Of a DNA stretch of 21,864 nt, positions 1-5,629 are shown piece after piece. The position numbers were made by a program, and so were the translations under genes. Numbering within the stretch: position 1 is the first letter of the stretch; every line of letters begins with the position of its first letter. The DNA is from a virus: the IMG/VR virus record IMGVR_UViG_3300047300_000543, positions 1 through 21,864 of that record, one strand, 5' to 3'. Under the pieces are notes generated by a model. That model worked only from the letters and a program-made list of their open reading frames with translations, was not told the DNA's origin and did no database searches.

Positions 1-92
1 GGGGCCCCCCGCCCCGCTGGTCAGATGGGACCCTAAATGGGGTGTCGCGAAAAAACAACGCCCCCCTAGCAAGCTTCATGCCAACTTGGACA

Positions 93-173
93 GCATACCC
101 ATACTGGCAGGGGTATCCTGCATACCCATACTGGCAGGGGTATCCTGCATACCCATACTGGTAGGGGTATCCT
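93..173. repeat. 27-bp tandem repeat, three copies
   Basis: Three head-to-tail 27-bp units run 93-119, 120-146 and 147-173. The third has one C-to-T change, and a diverged fourth starts at 174. Each unit contains an inverted repeat, ATACCC then GGGTAT with a 10-base loop (95-100 with 111-116 in copy one), so each could form a hairpin or a dimer site. There are no spacers, so it is not a CRISPR array. Confidence 0.9.
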
Positions 174-208
174 GCATACCCTACTGGGTACCCTACCACT
201 CAGGCGGT

Positions 209-260
209 ATACCCTACCCAGTACAGTAGCACCTAGGCAGGCATACCCTACCCAGTACAG
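209..260. repeat. 18-bp direct repeat, two copies
   Basis: ATACCCTACCCAGTACAG occurs at 209-226 and 243-260, separated by 16 bases. It shares the ATACCC core with the adjoining 27-bp repeat, so the two families may derive from one another or bind the same factor. Confidence 0.85.
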
Positions 261-284
261 CACGCAGGCCAAGTAGGCACAGAC

Positions 285-456
285 CTTGCTTGCCTAGCAA
301 GAAGCATGCCAACTAGGCTGGGCAGGCACATTGCTAATAGCAAGATCCATGCCAACTAGGCATGGCACGCACATTGCTAATAGCAAGATCCATGCCAACG
401 TGGCTGTCAGGGCAGACTGGCACGCGTCTTGCTTGCCAAGCAAGTTTCATGCCAAC
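285..456. repeat. Palindrome-plus-ATGCCAAC repeat, four copies
   Basis: Each unit is a palindrome followed by a few bases and then ATGCCAAC. The palindromes are at 285-301 (CTTGCT/AGCAAG), 331-343 and 374-386 (TTGCTAATAGCAA) and 428-444 (CTTGCTT/AAGCAAG). The ATGCCAAC boxes start at 306, 349, 392 and 449, so spacing is 43, 43 and 57 bases. Palindrome arms differ between copies but stay self-complementary, which suggests a real hairpin or dimer-binding site. A partial copy lies at 67-85. Confidence 0.85.
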
Positions 457-621
457 GTGGCCATGGCACGCATTTTGCTTGCGTGGCACGCGCGCATACT
501 GCTCAGTCACTTTTTAGACTGCGTGGTCAATCATCATATGATAGTGCCAATGCGCACGCGAGGGCTAAATGCCTGTCTAGCGTCATTTTCGCTAATATTA
601 GTGGCGCACCATTTCCTTAGT

Positions 622-652
622 AATTCACCCCCAGATGACCATAGTAGTATCA
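622..652 (+). promoter_or_regulatory. Repeated upstream element, copy 1
   Basis: This is the first of seven copies of a ~31-bp element: AATTCACCCCCA, then R-W-TGACCATA, then usually GTAGTATCA. In this copy the variable pair reads GA. A small hairpin (CAGGCA/TGCCTG, 654-667) lies just downstream, before the ribosome site of the 697 gene. The size matches a bipartite promoter: AATTCA and TAGTAT are 17 bases apart. The role is inferred. Confidence 0.6.
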
Positions 653-696
653 GCAGGCAAATGCCTGTTGACTACTTAACCAAACAGGAGCAAACC

Positions 697-993
697 ATGC
701 AAACAGCATACATTCACTTTATCAAGTATTCATTGGCCAAACAGTGCACTATTTCAGTATTCGATGGTGAAGAGTGGCAGGTCAAACGATCCACAAGCCT
801 CAAGGCCATCATGGACGCGGTTAAATCAGTGGAAGAGGCAGACCTGCGCGTGCGTGACAGCGAGGGCAACGTGGTTGGATGGGCCAAGGTCAGCGCCTAC
901 GGCCTTGAGCCCGAAGAAACCATGATGGATTGGTCAGTGAATCCTTTCATGGACGCATGGGACGCGGCCTATCAGGCCGACACCCAAGCATAA
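697..993 (+). CDS. Small phage protein of unknown function
   Basis: This 98-residue acidic protein is not recognised. The ATG at 697 is chosen because AGGAG lies at 686-690; the frame is open upstream but crosses repeats and the promoter-like element. The sequence is soluble-looking, with a middle helix rich in Glu/Asp/Lys and a C-terminal Trp/Asp-rich stretch, and has no signal or membrane segment. It is the first gene in a series of small genes each carrying its own copy of the repeated upstream element. The stop codon lies inside the arm of the hairpin at 992-1036. Confidence 0.7.
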   Translation: MQTAYIHFIKYSLAKQCTISVFDGEEWQVKRSTSLKAIMDAVKSVEEADLRVRDSEGNVVGWAKVSAYGLEPEETMMDWSVNPFMDAWDAAYQADTQA

Positions 994-1036
994 TTGATGC
1001 GTGATGCCCTGCGGGTCAGGGCATTGCAGATCAATT
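992..1036 (+). terminator. Intergenic hairpin, copy 1
   Basis: The inner stem is ATGCCCTG/CAGGGCAT with a 5-base loop (1004-1024). The outer stem is AATTGAT/ATCAATT (992-998 with 1030-1036). It sits between a stop codon and the next promoter-like element and overlaps both. No T-tract follows, so it may be an RNA-processing or boundary structure rather than a classic intrinsic terminator. Confidence 0.5.
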
Positions 1037-1063
1037 CACCCCCAATTGACCATAGTAGTATCA
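1033..1063 (+). promoter_or_regulatory. Repeated upstream element, copy 2
   Basis: It matches the family consensus with AA at the variable pair (CAATTGACC), followed by ATAGTAGTATCA. The first four bases are shared with the right arm of the preceding hairpin. It lies 21 bases before the ATG at 1084. Confidence 0.6.
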
Positions 1064-1083
1064 CCAACCAACAGGAGCACATC

Positions 1084-1341
1084 ATGATCGTTTTAGTCAA
1101 GACAACATACGTACCCGCCACAAACACACGTGGCGCGCATTTCATGGTCCAACGCATGGACGATTTCAGCAAGCCAGCGCGTTACCCGTTTGACTACAGC
1201 GCAAACAATTCGGCAAAAAGTGCCGCTTACCTGTACCTTTGCGACCGGTCTCCGGACTGGATGCCTGCCAACGAGGCCGGCATGGAATACGTAGGCGCAG
1301 AGGCCGACGGCCTGACGTCCTACTACGCAGTCAGCAAGTGA
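1084..1341 (+). CDS. Small phage protein of unknown function
   Basis: This 85-residue protein is not recognised. The start at 1084 follows AGGAG (1073-1077) and the repeated upstream element; an earlier ATG in the same frame lies in the hairpin region and is rejected. The N-terminus is hydrophobic but short (VLVKTTYV) and is more likely a beta strand than a membrane segment. Several Tyr and Asn residues suggest a compact globular protein. The layout of hairpin, element, ribosome site and single gene repeats in its neighbours. Confidence 0.7.
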   Translation: MIVLVKTTYVPATNTRGAHFMVQRMDDFSKPARYPFDYSANNSAKSAAYLYLCDRSPDWMPANEAGMEYVGAEADGLTSYYAVSK

Positions 1342-1351
1342 TGGATGCGTG

Positions 1352-1371
1352 ATGGCCTGCGTGCAGGCCAT
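1352..1371 (+). terminator. Intergenic hairpin, copy 2
   Basis: ATGGCCTGC pairs perfectly with GCAGGCCAT (nine bases each) across a 2-base gap. It lies directly after the stop at 1341 and before element copy 3. The stem sequence differs from copy 1 (GGCCTGC versus GCCCTG), yet pairing is kept. No T-tract follows. Confidence 0.5.
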
Positions 1372-1379
1372 TGCAGATC

Positions 1380-1410
1380 AATTCACCCCCAATTGACCAT
1401 ATTAGTATCA
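1380..1410 (+). promoter_or_regulatory. Repeated upstream element, copy 3
   Basis: The core AATTCACCCCCA then ATTGACCATA is kept. The 3' part reads TTAGTATCA instead of GTAGTATCA. It lies 19 bases before the ATG at 1430. Confidence 0.6.
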
Positions 1411-1429
1411 CCAACCAAAGGAGCACACC

Positions 1430-1642
1430 ATGCAACACCTAGAAGCATTCAAGCAAAGCCTGCGCGGCATTCCACAGTATTACCCCATCGAGTACAACGT
1501 GATCTATGGTTTCGACAAAACCACACGCACATGGCAGAGTTGGTCTATCAAAATGGACCAAGGCCACGAGAAAGAGTTGGAAGCGGCCGCCAAGGCCGAT
1601 GGTGGCCGCATCACCCGTCGTAATGGATTTTTTGTAGACTAA
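1430..1642 (+). CDS. Small phage protein of unknown function
   Basis: This 70-residue protein is not recognised. It has a strong AAAGGAG ribosome site eight bases before the ATG. The first half is aromatic-rich (YYPIEYNVIYGF) and the second half is a charged helix (EKELEAAAKADGG). No signal peptide or membrane segment is visible. It is followed after 13 bases by the 1656 gene, which has its own AAGGAG but no repeated element. The two therefore probably share a transcript from element copy 3. Confidence 0.7.
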   Translation: MQHLEAFKQSLRGIPQYYPIEYNVIYGFDKTTRTWQSWSIKMDQGHEKELEAAAKADGGRITRRNGFFVD

Positions 1643-1655
1643 AAAGGAGCAGACC

Positions 1656-2036
1656 ATGGTTAAATTCAGCAAGACAGTGCCGGACGGCCGGCACAACACC
1701 GAGGCACGTGATTGCACAGTGCGTGCACTGGCACACATGCTCGACCTGCCATACAGCGAGGCCCATGCCACCATGGCCTCATTCGGTCGCAAACCACGAC
1801 GTGGTGTGCCACGCATGGACGTGATCAGGGCCTACGCAAGCAAGGGCCTGACGTTTATCAGGCGCGACGACAGGCCAACGTTGGCCCAGTTTATGCGCAC
1901 CGATGGCGCCATGCACAAACGTGTGGTGATCAGCATGCGAGGCCATGTGTTTGCCATTATCGACGGCACACAGTTGGACCTTGGCAAATGCGGACCACGC
2001 ACACGTGTGCAGGGTTACTACGTAAAAACCAATTGA
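1656..2036 (+). CDS. Papain-like cysteine-protease-fold phage protein (putative)
   Basis: This 126-residue protein shows a pattern seen in small papain-like (C39/NlpC-like) phage proteins. A Cys opens the first helix (DCTVRALAHML, Cys20), an early helix follows with a basic GRKPRRG loop, and a late strand carries His then Asp (GHVFAIIDG, His97 and Asp103). These would be the nucleophile and the His/Asp partners. It lacks any signal peptide, so a cytoplasmic role is likely, but the substrate is unknown. It could also be a non-catalytic relative. It is cotranscribed with the 1430 gene, and its stop lies inside the next hairpin arm. Confidence 0.6.
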   Translation: MVKFSKTVPDGRHNTEARDCTVRALAHMLDLPYSEAHATMASFGRKPRRGVPRMDVIRAYASKGLTFIRRDDRPTLAQFMRTDGAMHKRVVISMRGHVFAIIDGTQLDLGKCGPRTRVQGYYVKTN

Positions 2037-2074
2037 TGCGTGATGGCCTGCGTGCAGGCCATTGCAGATCAATT
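2031..2074 (+). terminator. Intergenic hairpin, copy 3
   Basis: The inner stem is ATGGCCTGC/GCAGGCCAT (2043-2051 with 2054-2062). The outer stem is AATTGAT/ATCAATT (2031-2037 with 2068-2074). Its outer arms match those of copy 1 and its inner stem matches copy 2. It contains the stop codon of the preceding gene and overlaps the next promoter-like element. Confidence 0.5.
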
Positions 2075-2101
2075 CACCCCCAGTTGACCATAACAGTATC
2101 A
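2071..2101 (+). promoter_or_regulatory. Repeated upstream element, copy 4
   Basis: The core AATTCACCCCCA then GTTGACCATA is intact. The 3' part is changed to ACAGTATCA. It lies 20 bases before the ATG at 2122. Confidence 0.6.
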
Positions 2102-2121
2102 CCAACCAAAAGGAGCACACC

Positions 2122-2865
2122 ATGAAAAAACCTACCGGCTTTGTAATCTACCGCGGACCCTCTTTGCTCGACGGCACACCGATCGTCGCAGTGGCCCTGC
2201 TCGGTTCCAGTAACCGCAAGACAGGCAACATGGTGCAGACCTACATTCTGCGCGATGACATGCGTCCGACCTTGGCAGTGCAGACAGGCGCAGACAGCGC
2301 GATCTGCGGTAACTGCAAGCACAGACCCTCATTGGGTGGCGCGTGCTACGTGGTCGTGGCCCAAGGCCCAACAGTGGTGTTCAAGACCATGCAGGCCGGC
2401 AAGTACCCTACAGCAACGCCAGTTGATGTAGGCCAAATGGTGGCCGGTCGCATGGTGCGCCTTGGCACGTACGGAGACCCTGCCGCAGTGCCCGCCTACG
2501 TGTGGCAGGACCTGACAGCGCATGCCGCAGGCCGTACAGGTTATACGCACCAGTGGGCCAACGAGGCACTGCCAATGGACCATCGCGCAGACATTGCCAA
2601 ACTGACCATGGCCTCGGTGGACACAGTGGAAGAGGCACAACAGGCGCGCGCAAGTGGCCTGCGTTATTTCCGCATTCGCGTGGCAACAGAGACCCTGCAA
2701 GACCGCGAGTTTATCTGCCCTGCCTCGGAAGAGGGTGGCAAGCGCAAACTGTGCGACACGTGTGGCGCGTGCAACGGCACAACCAAATCCACAGGCGCAA
2801 GCCCAGTGATCATCGTCCACGGCAACAAGGCCCGACGTTTCAGTGAACAGCGCGCAAGCGCTTAA
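2122..2865 (+). CDS. Conserved-type phage protein with two Cys clusters
   Basis: This 247-residue protein has the look of a family seen in many phages whose function is not known to me. It has an N-terminal Cys cluster (CGNCKHRP then GACY; Cys62, 65, 75), a central RTGYTHQW motif (138-145) and a C-terminal cluster (Cys199, 211, 214, 217; CDTCGACNG). The clusters suggest zinc or iron-sulfur binding. The start at 2122 follows AAGGAG eight bases upstream; the open frame before it is the hairpin and element. It is the largest gene of the cassette region. Its stop TAA (2863-2865) overlaps element copy 5. Confidence 0.8.
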   Translation: MKKPTGFVIYRGPSLLDGTPIVAVALLGSSNRKTGNMVQTYILRDDMRPTLAVQTGADSAICGNCKHRPSLGGACYVVVAQGPTVVFKTMQAGKYPTATPVDVGQMVAGRMVRLGTYGDPAAVPAYVWQDLTAHAAGRTGYTHQWANEALPMDHRADIAKLTMASVDTVEEAQQARASGLRYFRIRVATETLQDREFICPASEEGGKRKLCDTCGACNGTTKSTGASPVIIVHGNKARRFSEQRASA

Positions 2866-2894
2866 TTCACCCCCAGTTGACCATAGTAGTATCA
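2864..2894 (+). promoter_or_regulatory. Repeated upstream element, copy 5
   Basis: It matches the consensus fully. With the following AC it also forms GTTGA...TCAAC arms around 11 bases. It starts inside the stop codon of the preceding gene and lies 16 bases before the ATG at 2911. Confidence 0.6.
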
Positions 2895-2910
2895 ACAACA
2901 GGAGCACACC

Positions 2911-3069
2911 ATGGAACTAGAGTACCAACAAGACTGGCAGACACAAACCCGAGGCACCAACGACCAAGAGTACCAAATCTACTTGGTCTGCGCTGACAAC
3001 GGCAAGGGTGGTGACATCACCAACGAGGGCAGGCCCCTCAAAACCTACGCAGAATGGATGGCATCATGA
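2911..3069 (+). CDS. Small phage protein of unknown function (52 aa)
   Basis: This short acidic reading frame runs from MELEYQQDWQ to YAEWMAS. It is supported by a perfect AGGAG site seven bases before the ATG and by element copy 5 upstream. Its TGA overlaps the ATG of the next gene (ATGA at 3066). The protein is polar, with no membrane segment. It opens a chain of five overlapping small genes that ends at 3626. Confidence 0.6.
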   Translation: MELEYQQDWQTQTRGTNDQEYQIYLVCADNGKGGDITNEGRPLKTYAEWMAS

Positions 3070-3251
3070 AAAGCACAGCATGGAAAAAAGACTATTTTGT
3101 GGTCAGACACGACGAGTTCAATGACCGGTGGTATTCGCTGACAGTCCCCTGCACTTATCTGCAGGCCGTCCGGTTTTCACTTCGGACACACGGCAAAACC
3201 AAGATCGTATCAAGCGCAGAATTAGCAACACTTACAGGAGCAAAACAATGA
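3066..3251 (+). CDS. Small phage protein of unknown function (61 aa)
   Basis: The start at 3066 overlaps the previous stop as ATGA; an ATG four codons earlier is an alternative. No strong ribosome site is seen, so translation probably couples to the upstream gene. The protein is basic at both ends, with an aromatic core (KKDYFVVRHDEFNDRWYSL). It ends in ATGA overlap with the 3248 gene. Confidence 0.6.
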   Translation: MKSTAWKKDYFVVRHDEFNDRWYSLTVPCTYLQAVRFSLRTHGKTKIVSSAELATLTGAKQ

Positions 3252-3436
3252 AGACAATCACAATCACCCAAGAGCAGTGGGCCAAGCTTAAAGTTGGCCA
3301 ACTGTACGAGATGGCCGAGTACTTGCTCGACTACCACAGCGACAACATGACACGCGAAGAAAACGTCGGCACACGCAACGACCTGAACGAGGCACTGCAC
3401 GAGTACAACAATATCAACGAGGCATTCAAATCATGA
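3248..3436 (+). CDS. Small acidic phage protein of unknown function (62 aa)
   Basis: The start at 3248 is preceded by AGGAG (3236-3240) and overlaps the previous stop. The sequence is mostly helical and acidic (GQLYEMAEYLLDYH, then NDLNEALHEYNN). The upstream extension of this frame overlaps the 3066 gene and is rejected. No function can be assigned. Confidence 0.6.
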   Translation: MKTITITQEQWAKLKVGQLYEMAEYLLDYHSDNMTREENVGTRNDLNEALHEYNNINEAFKS

Positions 3437-3528
3437 AATACCTACGCGAACTAATCGAGGCAATGATCTTGGCCGCCATCATTGGTGGCCCGTTTTTCTA
3501 CTACTTACTTTACGTGATGAAACCATGA
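3433..3528 (+). CDS. Tiny single-membrane-span protein (31 aa)
   Basis: It reads MKYLRELIEA, then a hydrophobic stretch (MILAAIIGGPFFYYLLYV) and MKP. That is one probable transmembrane helix with a charged N-terminal head. It is joined on both sides by ATGA overlaps (3433 and 3525), which supports its being a gene despite its length. Role unknown. Confidence 0.5.
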   Translation: MKYLRELIEAMILAAIIGGPFFYYLLYVMKP

Positions 3529-3626
3529 CAAAAAATTGGCCATTCCCCCCATTCCCAAACCCCAAACACAAAGATCAGCGCAAACCCAAGTTCAATCCGG
3601 ACAACGAAGAAGACGCGCCAATCTAA
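3525..3626 (+). CDS. Tiny Pro/Lys-rich protein (33 aa)
   Basis: It starts in ATGA overlap with the previous gene. The sequence is Pro- and Lys-rich (WPFPPFPNPKHK), then acidic at the C-terminus, and probably unstructured. The TAA at 3624-3626 lies inside element copy 6, as other stops do in this region. Support comes only from the coupling and the spacing. Confidence 0.45.
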   Translation: MTKNWPFPPFPNPKHKDQRKPKFNPDNEEDAPI

Positions 3627-3654
3627 TTCACCCCCAGTTGACCATAGTAGTACA
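3625..3654 (+). promoter_or_regulatory. Repeated upstream element, copy 6
   Basis: The core AATTCACCCCCA then GTTGACCATA is intact. The 3' end reads GTAGTACAA, so the TATC step is altered. It overlaps the stop codon at 3624 and lies 24 bases before the ATG at 3679. Confidence 0.6.
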
Positions 3655-3678
3655 ACCAACCAAACAGGAGAACACACC

Positions 3679-3957
3679 ATGACAGCAGACCCAATTTATA
3701 ACGACGACGTCGGTGGCTTTATCTACTACAAAAAGATGGCCCACAAAGCATTGGCCGACACCCACTGCAGTGCACACGGGGTGTGCGTGGCCGTGGAATA
3801 CTTCAACGGGGACTACAAGTTCGTGATCTGGACCTTGGCCCCCAAGGTACGCGACGGCATCATCAAGCATGAATTGTTCGCAGAGGTTACAGACCAAGCG
3901 CGCCTCAACGCGCACGTTATCGGTTTTGCACAAAATTACGAGGAGCACACAAAATGA
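3679..3957 (+). CDS. Small phage protein of unknown function (92 aa)
   Basis: The ATG is preceded by AGGAG and by element copy 6. The protein is mixed alpha/beta in look, with two Cys in the first half (HCSAHGVCVAVEYF) and a C-terminal helix. No signal or membrane segment is visible. It starts a three-gene run (3679, 3954, 4296) before element copy 7. Confidence 0.7.
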   Translation: MTADPIYNDDVGGFIYYKKMAHKALADTHCSAHGVCVAVEYFNGDYKFVIWTLAPKVRDGIIKHELFAEVTDQARLNAHVIGFAQNYEEHTK

Positions 3958-4283
3958 TCGAATTCCAAAACGCATACGAAACGGCACAAATCCAAAAATG
4001 GGACCGCATCACGCGCACCATGGACCAAGTGCGTGCCGCACACGAAGACGGCAAGTACGTGGTGGTGGCCGAGGGACTAGCCTACTGCCCATACACCGAC
4101 GCGGCCATGGGCACTGTGCCCTACATTCTCAAGGCCTGCGACACACGCGCGGAGGCCGAGGCACTGGTCAACGAATACTTTGAAGCGTACATTGACCCCG
4201 ACGCAGTAGACGTCTATATCTACCCCAAAGCCAAGGCCGTCAAACAGCAGGCCATCACAGATTTTGAAGACATTCCATTTTGA
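3954..4283 (+). CDS. Small phage protein of unknown function (109 aa)
   Basis: It starts in ATGA overlap with the previous gene and has GAGGAG upstream. A helical N-terminus, a strand region (KYVVVAEGLAY) and a helix (TRAEAEALVNEYFEAY) give an alpha/beta pattern. The C-terminus ends in an acidic tail (DFEDIPF) that resembles the acidic tips of ssDNA-binding proteins, but the rest is not an SSB. Unknown role. Confidence 0.7.
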   Translation: MIEFQNAYETAQIQKWDRITRTMDQVRAAHEDGKYVVVAEGLAYCPYTDAAMGTVPYILKACDTRAEAEALVNEYFEAYIDPDAVDVYIYPKAKAVKQQAITDFEDIPF

Positions 4284-4295
4284 GGAGCACACAGC

Positions 4296-4604
4296 ATGAT
4301 CACAGTAGACAAATTTAACGTGCGCATTGTGCGCAAGGGTGACCGATACGGCCGCGACTATTGCCTCACCCATGACGAGGACAAGCCAATGGTCGAGTTC
4401 TACGACAACCGATACCCACACACCGAGGACGGGCAGTTTATCAGCCGGTACTATGTGGAGACCATACTGGGCACCGACCAATACGGCCGCGGCACCGGTG
4501 GCTTATGCTTGGATGGTGGCGCGCCATCGTGGACAGTCAGCGAACAGGACATGGACACAGTGCGCGAGTACTTGAGAGAGCAAACAGAATTCACCCCCAG
4601 TTGA
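4296..4604 (+). CDS. Small phage protein of unknown function (102 aa)
   Basis: It follows after 12 bases with a GAGGAG site. The protein is Asp/Tyr/Gly-rich (KGDRYGRDYCL, then GTDQYGRGTGG) and probably beta-rich. Its last codons (EFTPS stop) are encoded by element copy 7, so the reading frame has captured its stop from the regulatory repeat. Confidence 0.7.
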   Translation: MITVDKFNVRIVRKGDRYGRDYCLTHDEDKPMVEFYDNRYPHTEDGQFISRYYVETILGTDQYGRGTGGLCLDGGAPSWTVSEQDMDTVREYLREQTEFTPS

Positions 4605-4618
4605 CCATAGTAGTATCA
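4588..4618 (+). promoter_or_regulatory. Repeated upstream element, copy 7
   Basis: It matches the consensus fully (AATTCACCCCCA, GTTGACCATA, GTAGTATCA). It is the last copy in the window. It lies within the 3' end of the preceding gene, 24 bases before the ATG at 4643. Genes beyond this point are coupled by overlaps instead. Confidence 0.6.
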
Positions 4619-4642
4619 GCAACCAACCAAAAGGAAATCATC

Positions 4643-4909
4643 ATGAACAGCAATGAATTAGCTTCAATCGTGGCCGCATCAAACGGCCGTTTCGTCAGCG
4701 TCGTGTTCGTCAAGAAAGACGGCACACAGCGCGCCATGCTCTGCCGCCTCGGTGTGACCAAGCACCTGAAAGGCGGTGAGTCAACCCTTGACGCGGACAA
4801 GTACCTGACAGTGTTCGACGTCAAAAAAGAAGAGTACCGCGCAATCAACAAAGAAACCATTCTGTCGGTCAAGTTGGCCGGCACCATCTACATCGGGGAG
4901 GCAGTATGA
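4643..4909 (+). CDS. SH3-like beta-barrel phage protein
   Basis: This 88-residue protein fits the small SH3-like beta-barrel family common in phages. Strands alternate with the pattern VSVVFVKKDGT, ML-CRLGVTKHLKGG, LDADKYLTVFDVKK and YRAINKETI. The family's role is unknown to me; such folds often bind protein or nucleic acid. The start at 4643 follows AAAGGAAA and element copy 7; an earlier in-frame GTG/ATG overlaps the previous gene and is rejected. It heads the overlapping operon that runs to 6566. Confidence 0.8.
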   Translation: MNSNELASIVAASNGRFVSVVFVKKDGTQRAMLCRLGVTKHLKGGESTLDADKYLTVFDVKKEEYRAINKETILSVKLAGTIYIGEAV

Positions 4910-5133
4910 TCGAGTACAAAATTGACAGGGCCTGCGACGGCCAAGACGTGTTCTTCGACGGCAAGAAGGTGGGGTGGTTATCGTTTGGTGACCTGCGCAG
5001 TCTGCACGAAGACCGACGCCCTGTGACCATGTTGGTCACGGACAAGGGCACCAAGCACCACGACAGCATGGCCGCGGCCAAAGAGTACATCGAGGCCACC
5101 TACCAAACCTACAAACAGGAGCAGACAGCATGA
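4906..5133 (+). CDS. Small phage protein of unknown function (75 aa)
   Basis: It starts in ATGA overlap with the SH3-like gene after a GGGGAGG site. It is an alpha/beta protein with a strand-turn start (QDVFFDGKKVGWLSF) and a C-terminal helix (SMAAAKEYIEATYQTYK). No motif is recognised. Its stop overlaps the next start. Confidence 0.7.
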   Translation: MIEYKIDRACDGQDVFFDGKKVGWLSFGDLRSLHEDRRPVTMLVTDKGTKHHDSMAAAKEYIEATYQTYKQEQTA

Positions 5134-5471
5134 CTTTATTAGCAAAACAAAACCGGCCACAGCACGTTGACGTGTTGGTCGAGCAAGACAACGGGTGGGT
5201 CAGTGTTGCCATGGTTGCCGGCACCCTGTGGGTGGAGGTCTACGACCAAAACGACAACATGATCCACTACTTCAAGCAAGAGTGGCCCGCGGCCAAGAAA
5301 CGCAAGTTCAAGGTCCGCGCGTCCTACCAAGCGATGTGCGAGACCGAGATCGAGGCCAACAGCCTTGACGAGGCCTACGAGAAGGCCAAGCAATTAGACG
5401 GCAGTGTGTTCGACACGCACTGTGACCCCGACGACTGGCACATTGAAGACGTATTGGAGATCCCACGATGA
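5130..5471 (+). CDS. Small phage protein of unknown function (113 aa)
   Basis: It starts in ATGA overlap, with AGGAG upstream. Two parts are visible: an N-terminal strand-rich half (VDVLVEQDNGWVSVAMV) and a C-terminal half with the look of a small alpha/beta repeat (CETEIEANSLDEAYEKAKQL, residues ~71-90), followed by an acidic end with one His/Cys pair. No function is recognised. Confidence 0.7.
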   Translation: MTLLAKQNRPQHVDVLVEQDNGWVSVAMVAGTLWVEVYDQNDNMIHYFKQEWPAAKKRKFKVRASYQAMCETEIEANSLDEAYEKAKQLDGSVFDTHCDPDDWHIEDVLEIPR

Positions 5472-5629
5472 ACACACGCATTTTGAAACACATACGTTCC
5501 ATTTTCATTCACGAAATGGTACCTACAAGTACAGCCCGCCACAACATGCGCCAGTGGGTGCGCGCGGTGCGCAGACTAGGTGACAAGCACATACTGGCCG
5601 TCAAGGTGCCAAAGAAGGAGAAAGCATGA
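5468..5629 (+). CDS. Small basic phage protein (53 aa)
   Basis: It is joined by ATGA overlaps at both ends. It is strongly basic and helical (RHNMRQWVRAVRRLGDKH, then VKVPKKEKA), so nucleic-acid or membrane-surface binding is possible. No homologous family is recognised; gene status rests on the tight coupling. Confidence 0.6.
   Translation: MNTRILKHIRSIFIHEMVPTSTARHNMRQWVRAVRRLGDKHILAVKVPKKEKA

Larger units (their letters stand above)
1..696. other. Non-coding, repeat-rich control region
   Basis: No convincing gene lies here. The region opens with a GC-rich stretch (GGGGCCCCCCGCCCC) and carries three repeat families described separately. After about 480 there are short palindromes, such as ATCATATGAT near 534 and CTAATATTAG near 592. 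The open frames across it simply translate repeats. A regulatory, packaging-end or replication-origin role fits, but the sequence does not decide which. Confidence 0.6.

Noticed and set aside
66-272. Minus-strand frame with repeated CRIPLPVWV
   Set aside because: It only translates the 27-bp tandem repeat (27 is a multiple of three), and has no ribosome site.
93-456. CRISPR-like repeats
   Set aside because: The 27-bp units are directly adjacent with no spacers, and the ~43-bp units have related DNA between them. No cas genes are seen.
331-696. N-terminal extension of the 697 gene, and a frame at 429-620
   Set aside because: They run through repeats and the regulatory element without coding character. 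The ribosome site favours 697.
1045-1050. TTGACC in the repeated element as a classic -35 box
   Set aside because: Seventeen bases downstream falls on the ribosome binding site region with no -10-like hexamer. The same holds for the other copies.
2329-2907. Long minus-strand frame opposite the 2122 gene
   Set aside because: It is His/Cys/Ala-rich shadow coding opposite a well-supported gene, without a ribosome site.
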